A DNA stretch of 64,000 nucleotides from Patiria pectinifera (Eukaryota; Echinodermata; Asteroidea; Valvatida; Asterinidae). The position numbers and the translations under genes were made by a program. The stretch is taken from assembly GCA_029964075.1 (NCBI GenBank), contig CM057138.1, positions 7,682,932 to 7,746,931 on the forward strand, in the 5' to 3' direction. Below the pieces are notes generated by a model that searched no databases, had not been told where the DNA came from, and was given only the letters and a program-made list of their open reading frames with translations. Shown piece by piece: positions 49,081 to 60,121 of the stretch (position 1 is its first letter; the number at the start of each line of letters is the position of its first letter).

Positions 49081-49664
49081 GTGGATTGTGGATTGTGGAT
49101 TGTTGATGTTGAGGGTTAAGGGTTGAAAAATAGCGCGTGTAGTAAGTATGCAGAGAATAAATACGAAGAGTCAGACGAGTATCAGAAATAATCAGAAATA
49201 ATCTTTCTTTACTAAACATCAACCCTCACCCACCCCTCACCTCAGGTAGCCTGAGCTCCTTTTTAAAAAATTTGTTGGAGATACATGTAATTAAAACAGT
49301 CTCAAATGACGATAATTGTAGTCAATGTCACGGTACTACATTTTATTTTGTGCTTTGTGACACGACCATGCTCACTTATGCACTTTGTATATTTTCCTGT
49401 CAAACCGACAATGGGTGATGTTTCATGTGTATACATGTACATGACTGGGCCGAGCGCATTTTTATCCCATTTGTTAAGGACAACTCTGAGACCAGCTTGA
49501 ACGACGAATTTGCGCCACGTAATGCACAATACCACCAATAGCGCCAAGACTTCGATCTTAAATTCGCAGTATACTTTGATTAATTCAAAAGTTCTATCTG
49601 CCCCACAGTCGGCTATCCTTCCACTGATATGCACAGCTTATTAAAGTGCCAAAATATTCTAACT

Positions 49665-50276
49665 CGAGCAATTTGGAGGATGTACGCACTTGCTGTTTTC
49701 TCTTGCTCCTGTGCTCCGCTCGCCAGCATTACTTGTGCCACCCTGAGGTAAGTCTCAATAAAACCCCATCATATTGCAGTGTGGAGTACACGCTCGACAT
49801 GTTCACTTTAATGTTGATGGTTCGGTTACTCTAACCTCGCATGGAATCAAGAATGATTCATCTAGATCAGGCTTTGAAATTACTGTTCCAAATGTTGATG
49901 ACGGAGCCATTGACCCTGTGGCTGCCCTTAAAACCTACATTGATACCGGTAGAACTGATTTAATCCGCCCTCAACAAAGTAGCCGAGTGTTTCTCACTCT
50001 CGTTACACCTTTCAGAGCCATACCAGCCACCACGGTTGCTCAGATATTATTATTGGCCGGTTGCACGGTTGCTCAGCCATATTATTGGCCGGTCTCCCAA
50101 GACACATTTATTCTGCTAAGTCCTTCCGACCTACGGGTGCTACCAATGCTATGTGTACTCTGAATTCTGACACGGTGATGAAAGTTGGTCGTTGGAAAAC
50201 TCAATCTGTTTTCTATGACTATTATGTCCAAAGTCTCAAGACCCCCCAGGGTTTTTCTGCAGATATTCTGAAATGA
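49665..50276 (+). pseudogene. Tyrosine recombinase relic (YR transposon)
   Basis: Two overlapping frames give HVHFNVDGSVTLTSHGIKND, then DPVAALKTYID, and (other frame) YSAKSFRPTGATNA followed by DTVMKVGRWKTQSVFYDYYV. The K-S-x-R box (HxxR position), the GRWK with downstream Tyr, and spacing fit the catalytic half of tyrosine recombinases as found in DIRS, Ngaro or Crypton-like elements. A duplicated GGTTGCTCAG...TATTATTGGCCGGT stretch (about 50034-50087) sits at the frame switch and likely broke the gene. Upstream 49665-49770 resembles the recombinase N-terminal box but contains a stop. No reverse transcriptase of the same element was seen. Confidence 0.75.
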
Positions 50277-50479
50277 TATTCACTTTTTGGGTTTAACATG
50301 AATCTCACTATTTTGGCACAGTATTAAAATAACATTCAGTTTTAACAATATTATTTTGTGTCTTGTGTTGTGTCTGACATAGGTTTTTATAAACTGTAGT
50401 CAGACGACAACACTTCGACACTAGAGGGCGCAGTAAGCTGCGCCATTAATCCTCATTAAAACATTGGTACTTAAGACGG

Positions 50480-50980
50480 GATATGAACTATGTTACAGAA
50501 GGAAACAACACAGGGATCAGATGGAAATTCACATCGAAATTAGAGGATCTGGAATTTGCAGACGACATTGCGCTTTTCTCGTCAAATCTTCAACACATGC
50601 AGTCTAAAGTAGCTAAGCTAACTGAGTTTGCAGCAAAAACTGGGCTTAAGATTAATACCAAGAAAACTGAAGTGCTGAGAATAAACAGCAAATTCAACAA
50701 CAGGATAGTCGTAAAAGGTCAGCAACTTAATGAAGTGGAGAAGTATACATACCTAGGCGCCAATGTCAGCAAACAAGGTGGAGGGGGAGATGATAGGGGC
50801 AACAGAATTCGCAAGGCAATGGGATCTTTCACTAAGCTCCAGAAAATATGGAGCTCCAACAAAATCACATTAAGAACCAAAATAAGGCTCTTCAAATCAC
50901 TTGTAATATCAGTCCTGCTCTATGGATGCGAGACATGGACAATCAATGAAAGTGATAATAAGAGGCTGGATACATTCCAA
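50480..50980 (+). pseudogene. LINE reverse transcriptase, 5-prime-truncated, part 1
   Basis: Encodes LEDLEFADDIALFSSNLQHM, then KTGLKINTKKTEVLRI, YTYLGANVSKQGGGGDD, LFKSLVISVLLYGCETW and LDTFQ. FADD is the catalytic YxDD-equivalent box of non-LTR reverse transcriptases, and YLG and LYGCETW are the usual downstream landmarks. The N-terminal RT motifs and endonuclease are absent (5-prime truncation, normal for LINEs). The ORF is cut at TTCCAA (50980) by another element and resumes at 56421. Confidence 0.9.
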
Positions 50981-51889
50981 TTCCCCCCCCACAGAAGTGT
51001 GGTTGGGGTCTACGAACGAATACTTACCTGTAGAGCAATACTACTTTAATGCATATTCCCCCTACCGGCAGGTATTTTCCGCTAAGAGTTATATACAATA
51101 GCGCCCTCTGGCGCCCTACCCATAATACCCCGCGGCATGCGTGCCTCGTGAGCGTCCTCTTTTCTCGAGCGCTAAGTCGGAATACAACAAAGTACCCAAG
51201 GCATCGAGAAGAGTGGGGTAGGGGGGAGGGATGCTCTACAGGTAAGTATTCGTTCGTAGACCCCAACCACACTTCTGTGGGGGGGGGGGGGGAAGTCTAC
51301 TTCACTCTACTTACCTGTAGAGCAATACTACTTATGCATAGATTAGCACCGTCAAGGAGGTGGGTCATGCGAGATGCTATTGCTTACTCACAGGGGCACG
51401 TAACAATACGCGTAAACCCTGGATGGGCCCGTCGCTCCACACGAGGGTGGACAAGGCAGCCCAAAAAGGTCGGCATAATAAAGACATTAGTCATAATGGT
51501 AGCCTCAACATGCCAACAGAGATGTGATCCCCGATTTTGGGAATCACACGTAATGAATTACAGCCCACCAATACCCACACCTAAGAGTTCGGTGGGGCAC
51601 ACAAAAATAAAAATTATCATGAAAGGCAAAACATCATGACATGGTGCATATAGACACTATAATATGCACATGTACATGTACAGAGCTCAATAAAGAATCA
51701 GAGTTAGGAGACACCAATGCTGGGGAGGTCTCCGGTCTGAAAATGTCTTGAGAACATGGTGGGGCTCAGTCAGTCGCCCTCAACACTGCTCTCCCATGCT
51801 CTGCCTTTTGTTTTGCGCCTGCGAACCGATCACACGGATTCTGCCGTTGATACGTCCGCGGTTTCATGGATGACCGTAGCCAACCTTCA

Positions 51890-52085
51890 GGCAATCTTGT
51901 CATGAAAGCCTGCAGGTATGGTTGGGTTACCATGATAAATACATGTCGTGAAAGGCCTGCTTGTATGGCAGGGTCGTCATGACAAAAAGATGTCACGAGA
52001 AGCCTGCTTGTATAGCAGGGTCGTCATGACAAATACGTGTCGCGAGAAGCCTGTCTGTATGGCAGGGTTGTCGTGACAAATACAT
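51890..52085 (+). repeat. 47-bp tandem repeat, about four copies
   Basis: GAAGCCTGCTTGTATGGCAG then GGTCGTCATGACAAATACGT and GTCGCGA, with diverged copies; the copies hold GTCATGAC palindromes. Lies inside the element that splits the LINE. Confidence 0.8.
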
Positions 52086-52140
52086 TTGTAACTGCAAGTG
52101 ACCGATTCAAAGCGTCCCAGTGCAGCTAATGTACGACATT

Positions 52141-52390
52141 AAAGTCATGATTGGCACCAAAAATTCTCCGCCTGGACAAGAATGATTTGATGCCTGGAAC
52201 AAAGACATCCGGAGGCAAAGAGGACTCCGACCGTCTTAGCTCAAAAAAAACTTCCTTAGGGATCAGATGCCAAGGTCATGAGCGGCACCACCATTTTCCA
52301 TCTGGAATGGACAATGATTTGATGCCTAGAACAAAGATGTCCGGAGGTAAAGAGGACTCCGACAGTCTTAGTTAAAAAACAAAAATCCTC
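52141..52390 (+). repeat. Two-copy direct repeat of about 125 bp
   Basis: TTGATGCCTGGAACAAAGAC, CGGAGGCAAAGAGGACTCCG and GTCTTAG occur at 52168 and again at 52318 with a few changes. Non-coding. Confidence 0.75.
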
Positions 52391-53960
52391 CTGTAGGAAT
52401 CGGATGAGTACACTCGGTTCCCATCAGATGTGGTCCGTCTCTATTATACAGAAAACAGTTCTTTACTACATGTATACCAAGAAGTAACAACTGCTTACAA
52501 AAAAAAAGGCAACCGTAGGAACCAATGAAACAGATGTGAAATTGTTCACTGGTTCACAGAACTCTAAAGATCTCTATAACACTTTTGGATAAGATGGTGT
52601 TGAAGAGGTCCTGCAATTCAGGGGTATTTAAAACATCCCCTTAAGTTAACTGACATGGACGTTCAACTGGCTAACATTAAGTAATCTACTGTCATGTTAG
52701 AAGTCCCTCAAGTGCAGGCTGTAAAAGCCATAGCTTGTTTGAGAAAGGTCTGATGTGAACAGGAGAGCATTACAGCATCCAGTACATCAGGAGAAATTCC
52801 TGCGGAGCAGGGTGAAGGAAACCCAAGCTGTGCTGGAACAGAATATTGTTCAGGTCATGGCCTGCACTGAATGCAGTGAGGACTGGGCCGATACAAGCAA
52901 ATAGGTGAATGCCACCAATCTTTGTTTCCATGGCGCAGTCATACCGCCTTTACTATCTGTGCAGGAGGCCAGGAGTGAGGCGGAAAAAAGGTTGGATGGA
53001 GCCAAAATGAAGTTGCAGCGAGAATCTTTGTTTGAAAACCGCGAAATTCTCAGTGCTCTGGCCTGAAAATGAGTTGCAGTTGTGTACCCTTCAGGCCAGG
53101 GCTCATTCCCCATGCTGATGTGTTAGACAGTCGACTAAAACTCATCAACATCTTCCCAAGGGAAATACAAGACAGGCGCAACACTGTGCTGGCCCGATGG
53201 TATTGATGTCAGCCTGAAAGTCTCTCTGACGAGCTCCTACGAGACAGATGGGTGGAGGTCGTCATGAGTCAGGTAGGTCACTTATGGAAATCATCAAAAC
53301 TACTGAAGCCGAATCGAAATCGTTGTTACATTATCCTATGTGGCATGGCGTACAGAAAATGTTGCTAGCACGGCCACACAAAATCATCTGGGCAAACTTC
53401 AAGAGGTATGCAGTTGAGAAAACAAACAACTGTTTGTTCTTCACCTGCGCTGGCCCACATGTAGTCGACATCGACCAATATGGATGTAAACATCGATATC
53501 CACCGCGAAAGAAAAGATCTCGGTCCGTTAAAAACTTAAAAGGTGGGACTCAAATCTTTTGCAGGCGCCCTTTGGCGGGAGAAACAGTTCATCAATCATG
53601 TTACCCCGGTGGGCCAAGATTGCTAGGGTCTGCACTCGTGTAAAATTATAGAGTACCGAGTGTAGACCATGAAATTGATAGTGAAAATAGCGGTCAACAC
53701 GTCCGCTAAGACTGTCGAGTCAAGATTAAAACATTAAACCTAATGTACTTCATGAGGGTAAAGAGGGAGGCTGAACGCGTATCGCCGAGCCCACTTTAAT
53801 TCTACTGCAAAGTGTATTCAAGTTTCTGCAAGTATTATTTACAAACAGCCGCTTGAATAATGGGGTCCCTCTACAGCTGGCAGCTTGTGCTTAGCTGCAT
53901 TGAAGAGGGAAGATGTGACAAAAAAACACCGAATTTTGCTAACGGAAAACGGTAATGATC
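52391..53960. other. Element interior, no recognised gene
   Basis: A plus ORF at 53248-53643 (131 aa, basic, RYPPRKKRSRSVKN) has no recognised domain. Other frames are broken. May be decayed element coding sequence. Confidence 0.35.
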
Positions 53961-55250
53961 ACATTATTGCTTGAAGAGCAGCAGGCAGTTTGAATACAGG
54001 CACAATCTTTCGAATGTGGTCCACAACATGCCTGCAAGAGTCGAATAGACCTCGTAAACGAGAACCGTAAAACATATCTGGAGGGACGAGTTGCACACGG
54101 CCACAGTCAGTTGTTGAACAACTCCCTTGGAGAGAATGGACAGTGTACATGTACATACACAAGTAATGCACACATGTACATGAAAAATGTAGCGATCTCA
54201 GTACATCAAGAAACACCGCCGCACGGCTAAGCACAGCGCGGCGTGTCCCATTGTCCTTGAGTCGCCCAACCGTGATTAATGTAGAGGGCTACGAAGTTCA
54301 CGGCTCGCAACTGAACTAAGACGGACGTTTCATTAACGTGCCCGCCTGGCAATACATGTACGTGTAAAAAACGTATATGACCGATAATAAAGCCGAGAAC
54401 AATTGCAAGGCTTATAATGAGTGGGCCGAAAAACCGCGTCCTCATCCCGGTAGCGATGCCGCGGTGGGATCGGTGCAATAAACTCGCCCGGATTAGAAAA
54501 AAAAATAATGAAGCCGTTCCCGCCTGAGAAATGGACACCACTTTGTCCGTTGTCGATGTGTTTCACATTTGATCCAACGGAGGTATGAAAATTTTGTGAT
54601 CGGGCGGAGGGGGCTCATCGGCGGAGGGTAATTTAAGTACCCGTGTAATGTCCCTCTGCAGCAAACGGAATTTCGTTTCCGCGATGGACAGCCATTGTAA
54701 CCGGTCTGATTCTTCGTCATTATCGGATGAATCAGCCGAATGCGAAGGCCAAAATGACCCCGATGACTGAGAGCCGTCTGGAGGGGCTAGTTGTACAGAA
54801 CCACGCGGTGGTGGCTGGGCAACACCCTCGGAGATAATATACATAATATTATGCAGATGGTGAAGACTAAACACAAGCGGGGATCCTGGCGCACGGCTAA
54901 CTGTGTGCGGTAGGTCCCGTTGTCTCTGGATCACGCGACCGTGGCCCACGGCCGGCGAATGTGAAGTCCCGTTCGCCGTAGGTCGGGCTTCCGGTATAGC
55001 GCGCAACCATGTGTGGTATACATGAACATGTACATTTTTGTACATGTACATGCACCTCGTTGTACTTGGGCCACGCAATCGTGACCAATGAATGACGACT
55101 ATGAAGCATTCACTGCAGACAAAGACTCCAGGAGCACGGCTAACTGTGCGGTATGTCCCTTTGTTCACGGGTCACCCAACCGTGACCGGTGGGGGCCACT
55201 ATTAGGGCCCGCCTGGCGTCCTGCAGACATAGCCGATAGTGTAGGTAAAA
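53961..55250 (-). pseudogene. Triplicated segment with broken ORFs
   Basis: Three diverged repeats share ACGGCTAA...TGTCCC.TTGT and CAACCGTGA-like phrases (near 54220, 54892, 55136). Minus ORFs contain parallel peptides: VQLAPPDGSQSS... then LLQRDITRVLKLPSADEPPP at 54563-54850, and VQLVPPDMFYGS... then IRKIVPVFKLPAALQ in 53959-54234. The shared order suggests an internally duplicated element gene, now broken. Function unknown. Confidence 0.45.
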
Positions 55251-55503
55251 TCGACTGAAATGCCTGCAGGAAAACAGACCTCGAGATCGAGTCCTCACGT
55301 CAGGAGCGTTTGCCCCGGTGGGACCGGTCAGAGGAACCGTCAGAATCTGAACAAGAACGGCGTAATCGGCGATCAGCTTTCTTCTTCTTGCTCTTCCTCT
55401 TTGAAAAACGGCCCCAGGGTGTGTCTGACTACAAGTCAGAAGACACCTGGGGCATCGGGACCCCGAACAACGGAAAAAAATCCGATGATGAGAGTCGTCC
55501 CTC

Positions 55504-56100
55504 TTAGCGAGATAGCACGGGGGCCGTCGGTCCGGGATCCCCCTGGGCGACCGGCTCCGTGTCGCTCATAATGCACCCGGCCGACAGCGCCTCAGGCCCC
55601 GTGGGCTGAGCCAGCGCTGAACGGACCGGTAGCCTGTGCAATAGCCCATCCCGACAACCAGTGGTGTTTGGCACTGTGTCGGGAGGACACGGGTGACTAG
55701 CGCCCACCGAAGTGTGACGGCTAGTCCCCTCGGGCTGCCCCGTGATCGGGGGAGGGCCAGGTGCCACAGCGGCGCTCGTTGCCGAGCCACGCTTGCCCTG
55801 ACGGCCCTTCTTAGGCTTTGCTCCGGCACAGGAGATATGTTTTGGAGAAACCTTGCCGGAGTGGGCCTTTAGTTTAGGTGTTCCACCTGAGTTGACCGGA
55901 GAAGGTGACCGAGGTCCCCTTAACTGATCGGCGGAACTGCCAACTCCCCCAGCCGACTGTGGCTGAGGGTGCCGGACGAGGGACTGCTGCCGCGGTAACG
56001 ACGTAGCGTTAACGGCAGAGTCCCCCGAGAACTCGGTCCGTCTCGTGGGAGAGGAATTCCCCCCGGTTTGTGACAGATCGGCCCTCCCCAAACGCTTCAT
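55504..56100 (-). CDS. Gag-like ORF of the 5.4-kb element
   Basis: A 198-aa frame starting MKRLGRADLSQTGGNSSPTR, rich in Ser, Pro, Gly, Thr and Arg, with a basic patch KPKKGRQGKRGS. A downstream frame (about 55420-55300) adds GRFSKRKSKKKKADRRLRRS and SDSDGSSDRSHRGKRS, an SR-like basic/acidic tail, apparently continued after a frameshift. Low complexity and position just inside the terminal repeat suggest a DIRS-type gag, but no domain is recognisable. The start is the first Met after the repeat. Confidence 0.45.
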   Translation of the reverse strand: MKRLGRADLSQTGGNSSPTRRTEFSGDSAVNATSLPRQQSLVRHPQPQSAGGVGSSADQLRGPRSPSPVNSGGTPKLKAHSGKVSPKHISCAGAKPKKGRQGKRGSATSAAVAPGPPPITGQPEGTSRHTSVGASHPCPPDTVPNTTGCRDGLLHRLPVRSALAQPTGPEALSAGCIMSDTEPVAQGDPGPTAPVLSR

Positions 56101-56417
56101 ATTTATGAAATAAATGAAACCAAGAAGATGATGAAACTCTACAAACTAATGATTACTAACTCTTTTATTAAATACTTCTCTTAAACGCAAAAAAGGGTAG
56201 TAAATGATGAGGCAAACAGCGAGCTATTTAACGCATGTCCTACCCGACCTGCCGCTAAGAGAAAAGAGGACGCTCACGAGGCACGCATGCCGCGGGGTAT
56301 TATGGGTAGGGCGCCAGAGGGCGCTATTGTATATAACTCTTAGCGGAAAATACCTGCCGGTTGGGGGAATATGCATAAGTAGTATTGCTCTACAGGTAAG
56401 TAGAGTGAAGTAGACTC

Positions 56418-56783
56418 AAATGTCTAAGGAGAATACTAAAAGTAAGATGGCCATATGTCATATTCAATGTTTACATACTGAAGAAAACCAGCATGAAACG
56501 GATCAGTGATGACGTCAAAGAAAGGAGGTGGAAATGGATTGGCCATGTACTAAGGATGGATGAAAACTGCCACTGCATGACTGCCCTCTCATGGGTACCA
56601 GAAGACAGAAGAAAAGTAGGGCGCCCTAAGACAACATGGAGGCGAACTGTGGAGAAGGAGAGAAAGTCACTGGGGTGGACATCCTGGAGCAAAGCTAAGC
56701 CAATCGCCAAAGACAGGGTGCACTGGAGAGAGATCATTGCAGCCTTATGGGCCACTGGGCCCGAAGAGGATAGGTAAGGTAAG
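56418..56783 (+). pseudogene. LINE reverse transcriptase, part 2 and 3-prime tail
   Basis: In frame it reads CLRRILKVRWP, then RRWKWIGHVLRMDEN, RRKVGRPKTTWRRTVEKE and DRVHWREIIAALWATGP to a stop at 56776-56778. CLRRIL directly continues the TFQ-x of part 1, as in related LINEs (FxxRCLRRIL), showing both halves were one ORF before insertion. It ends in a short TAAGG-type repeat, a common LINE 3-prime end. Confidence 0.9.
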
Positions 56784-56988
56784 GTACATGTAACTTAAGA
56801 CAAAACACGCCACACATGCATTTATAGAGCCGTAGATAGTGTGAAGCCAATGTCTTTATACATTTGTTATACATTTTGTTATACACCATTCTGCAGTTTG
56901 ATACATTTCGCGTTCATAAAAACGACTACACCTCTAAGTTGCTCTAGTGGCTAATTTCCGAACCATTGATAATGGTACGCGCGCACGT

Positions 56989-58190
56989 CAGTGTTGTAGC
57001 CGTCGAGACTGGTCTTGGTCTCAAGACCAGTCTCGAGACCAGTTTGAACGTGTTCTCGGTCTCGACCACGCATGGTCTTGGAAAAAACGCTGGTCTTGGT
57101 CTTGGTCTCGCACCTACTGTTCTCGGAATTTTGGGCTGAGACCAGCACGAGACCAATATAAAAATGCACTTGCAGTTGTTGCCTAACGAAATCCAAATCC
57201 CGCCAGAATAATACCGCCGTTAATGTTCCATTGTTCTGGCGACCGTCGTACTGGCTGCACTGACGTACATAATCCGACTACTACGTTTGACTTGGCTACG
57301 GCTTGCTTTGGCAGATACCTCGTTTGTTTGCGCATGATCTATTATACGCATAATGGTGAGTAGCCGTAGCCATATAATTATTATTGCCACTGGTTACCGT
57401 CAGTCAAAAGACGTGTAATGAATGCATGGTTTGCAGGGCAACCGGTACCCGTACTCTGTCGTCACATATTGCGTGGTCCGGTAACTAGACGCGTGCAGTG
57501 TATACGTTGTACAAATTATGTATGCTATGTGGGAAGCATGCGTGCCTGATTCGGTTGCGAGAAAGCTTGCTCTTTTTTACGCACAGTTGGAGTTAATTTG
57601 AGTCATGTCTGCCAATTCAACAATCATACTGTATGCGTACAAGGACCACAAAGAGTACCTTGATGCCAACACAGTTTGTGTTTTTTGCCTGAAAAGAACC
57701 AGCATCAGCGACGAGGCAGGGACAACGTCTGCCTTCATCAAGCATGTGCGGCGTCATCACCCGATGTAGGCCTAGCTAGGTTTTCTTCCTCGCATGGTTG
57801 TTATTGTTATTGTCTAATGTCTATGACATGTTCGTTTCAATTTCTTTAAAAGTCTAATAAGGCTAAATTAGTGTCCAAAACTGTCTAAACAACACAAATC
57901 TGTGTTTCATGATCGATTTTCAATATGGATTTGTTTTTATGTGCATTTTATTTATTGATTTATTCAACTCTTTATTTTATTTTTGTCTGTTTACTTTGTG
58001 CATAGGCCCCTTATAAAATAACTTATACAAAGATGATTCACATGTGTTTATTTATAAATCTGGTCTTCGTCTTGGTCTCGGACTGTCGGTCTCGGTCTTG
58101 GTCTTGGTCTGCTTTTGTCAGCCTGGTCTTTGTCTTGGTCTCGGACTGTTGGTCTTGGTCTCGGACTGCCTGGTCTTGACTACAACACTG
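56989..58190 (+). mobile_element. hAT element with 8-bp target duplication
   Basis: Begins CAGTGTTGTAGCCGTCGAGA and ends GTCTTGACTACAACACTG. GCGCACGT precedes and GTGCACGT follows (7 of 8 identical). Subterminal ends are filled with GGTCTTGGTCTCG/CGAGACC words, as in other hAT families here with different words. A BED zinc-finger ORF is kept inside; the catalytic part is gone, so it is an internal-deletion derivative. Confidence 0.9.
57605..57769 (+). CDS. BED zinc-finger fragment of hAT transposase
   Basis: A 54-aa ORF: MSANSTIILYAYKDHKEYLD, then CVFCLKRTSI and TSAFIKHVRRHHPM with a stop. C-x2-C, then about 20 residues, then H-x4-H is the BED-type DNA-binding finger found at the N-terminus of hAT transposases. 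It lies inside the hAT element at 56989-58190 in plus orientation and stops before the catalytic RNase-H-like region. In a full-length relative it would be an N-terminal exon or domain. Confidence 0.75.
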   Translation: MSANSTIILYAYKDHKEYLDANTVCVFCLKRTSISDEAGTTSAFIKHVRRHHPM

Positions 58191-58344
58191 GTGCACGTAC
58201 ATAGGCTTTTTCCTTGCCCCCCCCCCCCAAATTTCAGAATCTGGCGCCGCCACTGATTTATGCCCACGTGCATTGAAACTACATGTGTTGCTACATGGAC
58301 AGTTACGTTCAGAAGGTCAACATTACATTTCTTATGATTTATAC

Positions 58345-58431
58345 CTTGCCACTCTTCCCTTTTGGTAGGTTGTTTTCGACTTTATACTTCTTCAGCTCAA
58401 TCGTCTGACTGTATTCATGACTTTCCTGGCC
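58345..58431 (-). CDS. VAV: VAV exon: PH domain, middle strands
   Basis: A 29-codon exon: GQESHEYSQTIELKKYKV then ENNLPKGKSGK. It aligns with VAV2 GYSYELKEIIELLFHKM and the following variable loop, ending exactly before the Trp that opens the next exon (human ...GK-MW...). Acceptor TTTGGTGACAG, donor GTATAA, phase 0 on both sides. The upstream exon, expected to end in the conserved DRYxFLFDKxxxxCK segment, was not found between 58432 and 64000. Confidence 0.88.
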
Positions 58432-60119
58432 CTGTCACCAAACAAAAGACAAACATATTTTTATCATTGTAACGATAACTGACAAAGGAAAAGAGCTCAA
58501 TGTTAGATGAAACAGTTCTTCCTATGAACTGCACAACTTTTTCTCAGTATTAAGAATGCCAAAAACATAACATGATTCATCTTCCAGATTTTATCACCAT
58601 TTTGTGTGGCTATTTCACCTGACCAACATTTTAAGATCTCAAAATGTTGATGTGAGATGTATATTGCTTAATGAAATAACACCACACACTAGTGATTTGA
58701 CAGGCACTTTTTTCCCAAGCCATGCTCCCTACTTTTTGACGCGCCAGGTGCCCTTCACCAGCCCTCGTCAGTAGGCCACCCGGTACTATCTACAGTTTCT
58801 ACAAAGAGTACATGTCAAATAAAGACAACCAAACCCAACTGCCTCCTCAAACGAGCAAGGGGCCTGCCTCATGCAAACACTTCTGAAAGAAACCTAACAT
58901 ACTACAACATGCCAACCAAAAATACATGATTAGTGACACATAATGGTGTTTTTTGACATTTACAATACATTTCTTAGAAAATGACAGCCCATTGTAACAG
59001 TTTCTTGATGAAATGATGAAAAAGTGTGTTACAGATGACTCAAAATTGAGAGTGAAAGTTTTTTATTAATGATATTACCATTAATGAGTCACTACTCAAT
59101 AAGAGCACAGATCTTTGTTAATTTGGAGGTAAAAGATCTTTGAATTTTCCACTGTAAAAAAGAATCTGAGCAATATGATCAAGATAAATGTTAACAGATA
59201 AATCTAACTAGCCATTACCAGGAAGTACCTGGTAAAACGCCTTATTCTTTCACAATCTGATAAACAACTAACCTGCCTTAAGCTCTAACCGGGATTAAAA
59301 CAGTAAAACAATGGAACAAGCATTAATGGGTTACACCTTATGATATACACAGTTTCAATTGGTTATCTCCACAATTGCTTATGTGCCAAGTTTACCATCA
59401 ATTTTGGACAGATTATCATTTGTAAAACCAGACCACAAGCACTGTTTGCAGAAACAGTTTGCCAAGGTCTCACGAGAGCACTACACTCAAAGATAACTAA
59501 GGTACAGCACTGGTGACAGTGCTCTCTAAGCATATGGACCATGACCTCAGGATGCCACATAAGACCTCAGGATGCCCCGTCAATTTTTGAAAAATAAAAC
59601 ACTAATAATTGCCTTTGAATGTAATATAAATAAAAGAAAACAATACAAAAGCTAGCATTAGGTGACAGTCGGTGATACCACATGCAGTGTGTCAACCACA
59701 GTTGCCATGATGCCCATGAATGGATGACAAGATGCAATCAGTACATGATTATATGACCATGTCCAAATCATTCTAATTTGGACCATACCGCACCAGACAA
59801 TTGTGTGTTGTGATGTGGTCCCCGGTAAAGAGCGTGCAAGTCTCGCCAATTCACGTTCACTTTTTATGTGAACATCTTGGTGCTGAACACTAACTAGTTT
59901 AGACAAGGACTCCTGTATTAGGATTACCAAATAGTTATCTGCGTGATCAATTAACAGACTAGAGGTCAAAACTTTTCATTTTATTATAGTTGGCAACTGA
60001 CAATAGTTTTGATATGTTGTATAAATGTAATGCTGACAAGTAAAATCTTGCAAATGTTGGAGGTCAACCTGCACGCTCTACATTGCACACCTGATTGGAG
60101 GTGTGGGTTGAGTGAGGGG
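58432..60119. other. Intron upstream of PH exon, no exon found
   Basis: Searched on the minus strand for the missing PH/DH VAV exons without success. The 103-aa minus frame at 59658-59969 has no recognised similarity. Confidence 0.4.
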
Positions 60120-60121
60120 TA

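Larger units (their letters stand above)
50981..56417 (-). mobile_element. 5.4-kb TIR element splitting the LINE
   Basis: Right end read inward: GAGTCTACTTCACTCTACTT, ACCTGTAGAGCAATACTACT, ATGCATATTCCCCC, CGGCAGGTATTTTCCGCTAA, CCGCGGCATGCGTGCCTCGT to about 56236. The left end (51002-51160) carries the same run inverted. The left side is more complex: 50990-51290 ends in its own inverse (CACAGAAGTGTGGTTGGGGT both ways) and a second terminus starts at 51293 (TCTACTTCACTCTACTTACC). A gag-like minus ORF (56100-55504) begins just inside the right repeat. Inverted terminal repeats with a gag-like ORF fit a decayed DIRS-like element, but no reverse transcriptase or recombinase was found inside. Confidence 0.65.
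8656..58431 (-). other. VAV: VAV-family Rho GEF gene, partial (8 exons seen)
   Basis: Eight separated minus-strand segments encode the PH, C1, SH3 and SH2 order that defines VAV proteins, which activate Rho/Rac GTPases downstream of tyrosine kinases. Each has AG acceptor and GT donor dinucleotides, and all phases match: exon lengths 87, 128, 96, 101, 182, 113, 123 and 254 sum to 1084 nt, open throughout. Introns between them are about 10.7, 8.7, 0.6, 0.4, 15.6, 8.1 and 4.6 kb. VAV proteins normally start with a CH domain, acidic region and DH domain and end with a second SH3; those exons are not seen here except for one tentative DH fragment near 63250. VAV family assignment is firm; the paralogue (1, 2 or 3) is not decidable, and invertebrates usually have one. 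Confidence 0.93.

Noticed and set aside
48512-49222. 236-aa HHPSPIT protein
   Set aside because: Translation of a heptanucleotide microsatellite.
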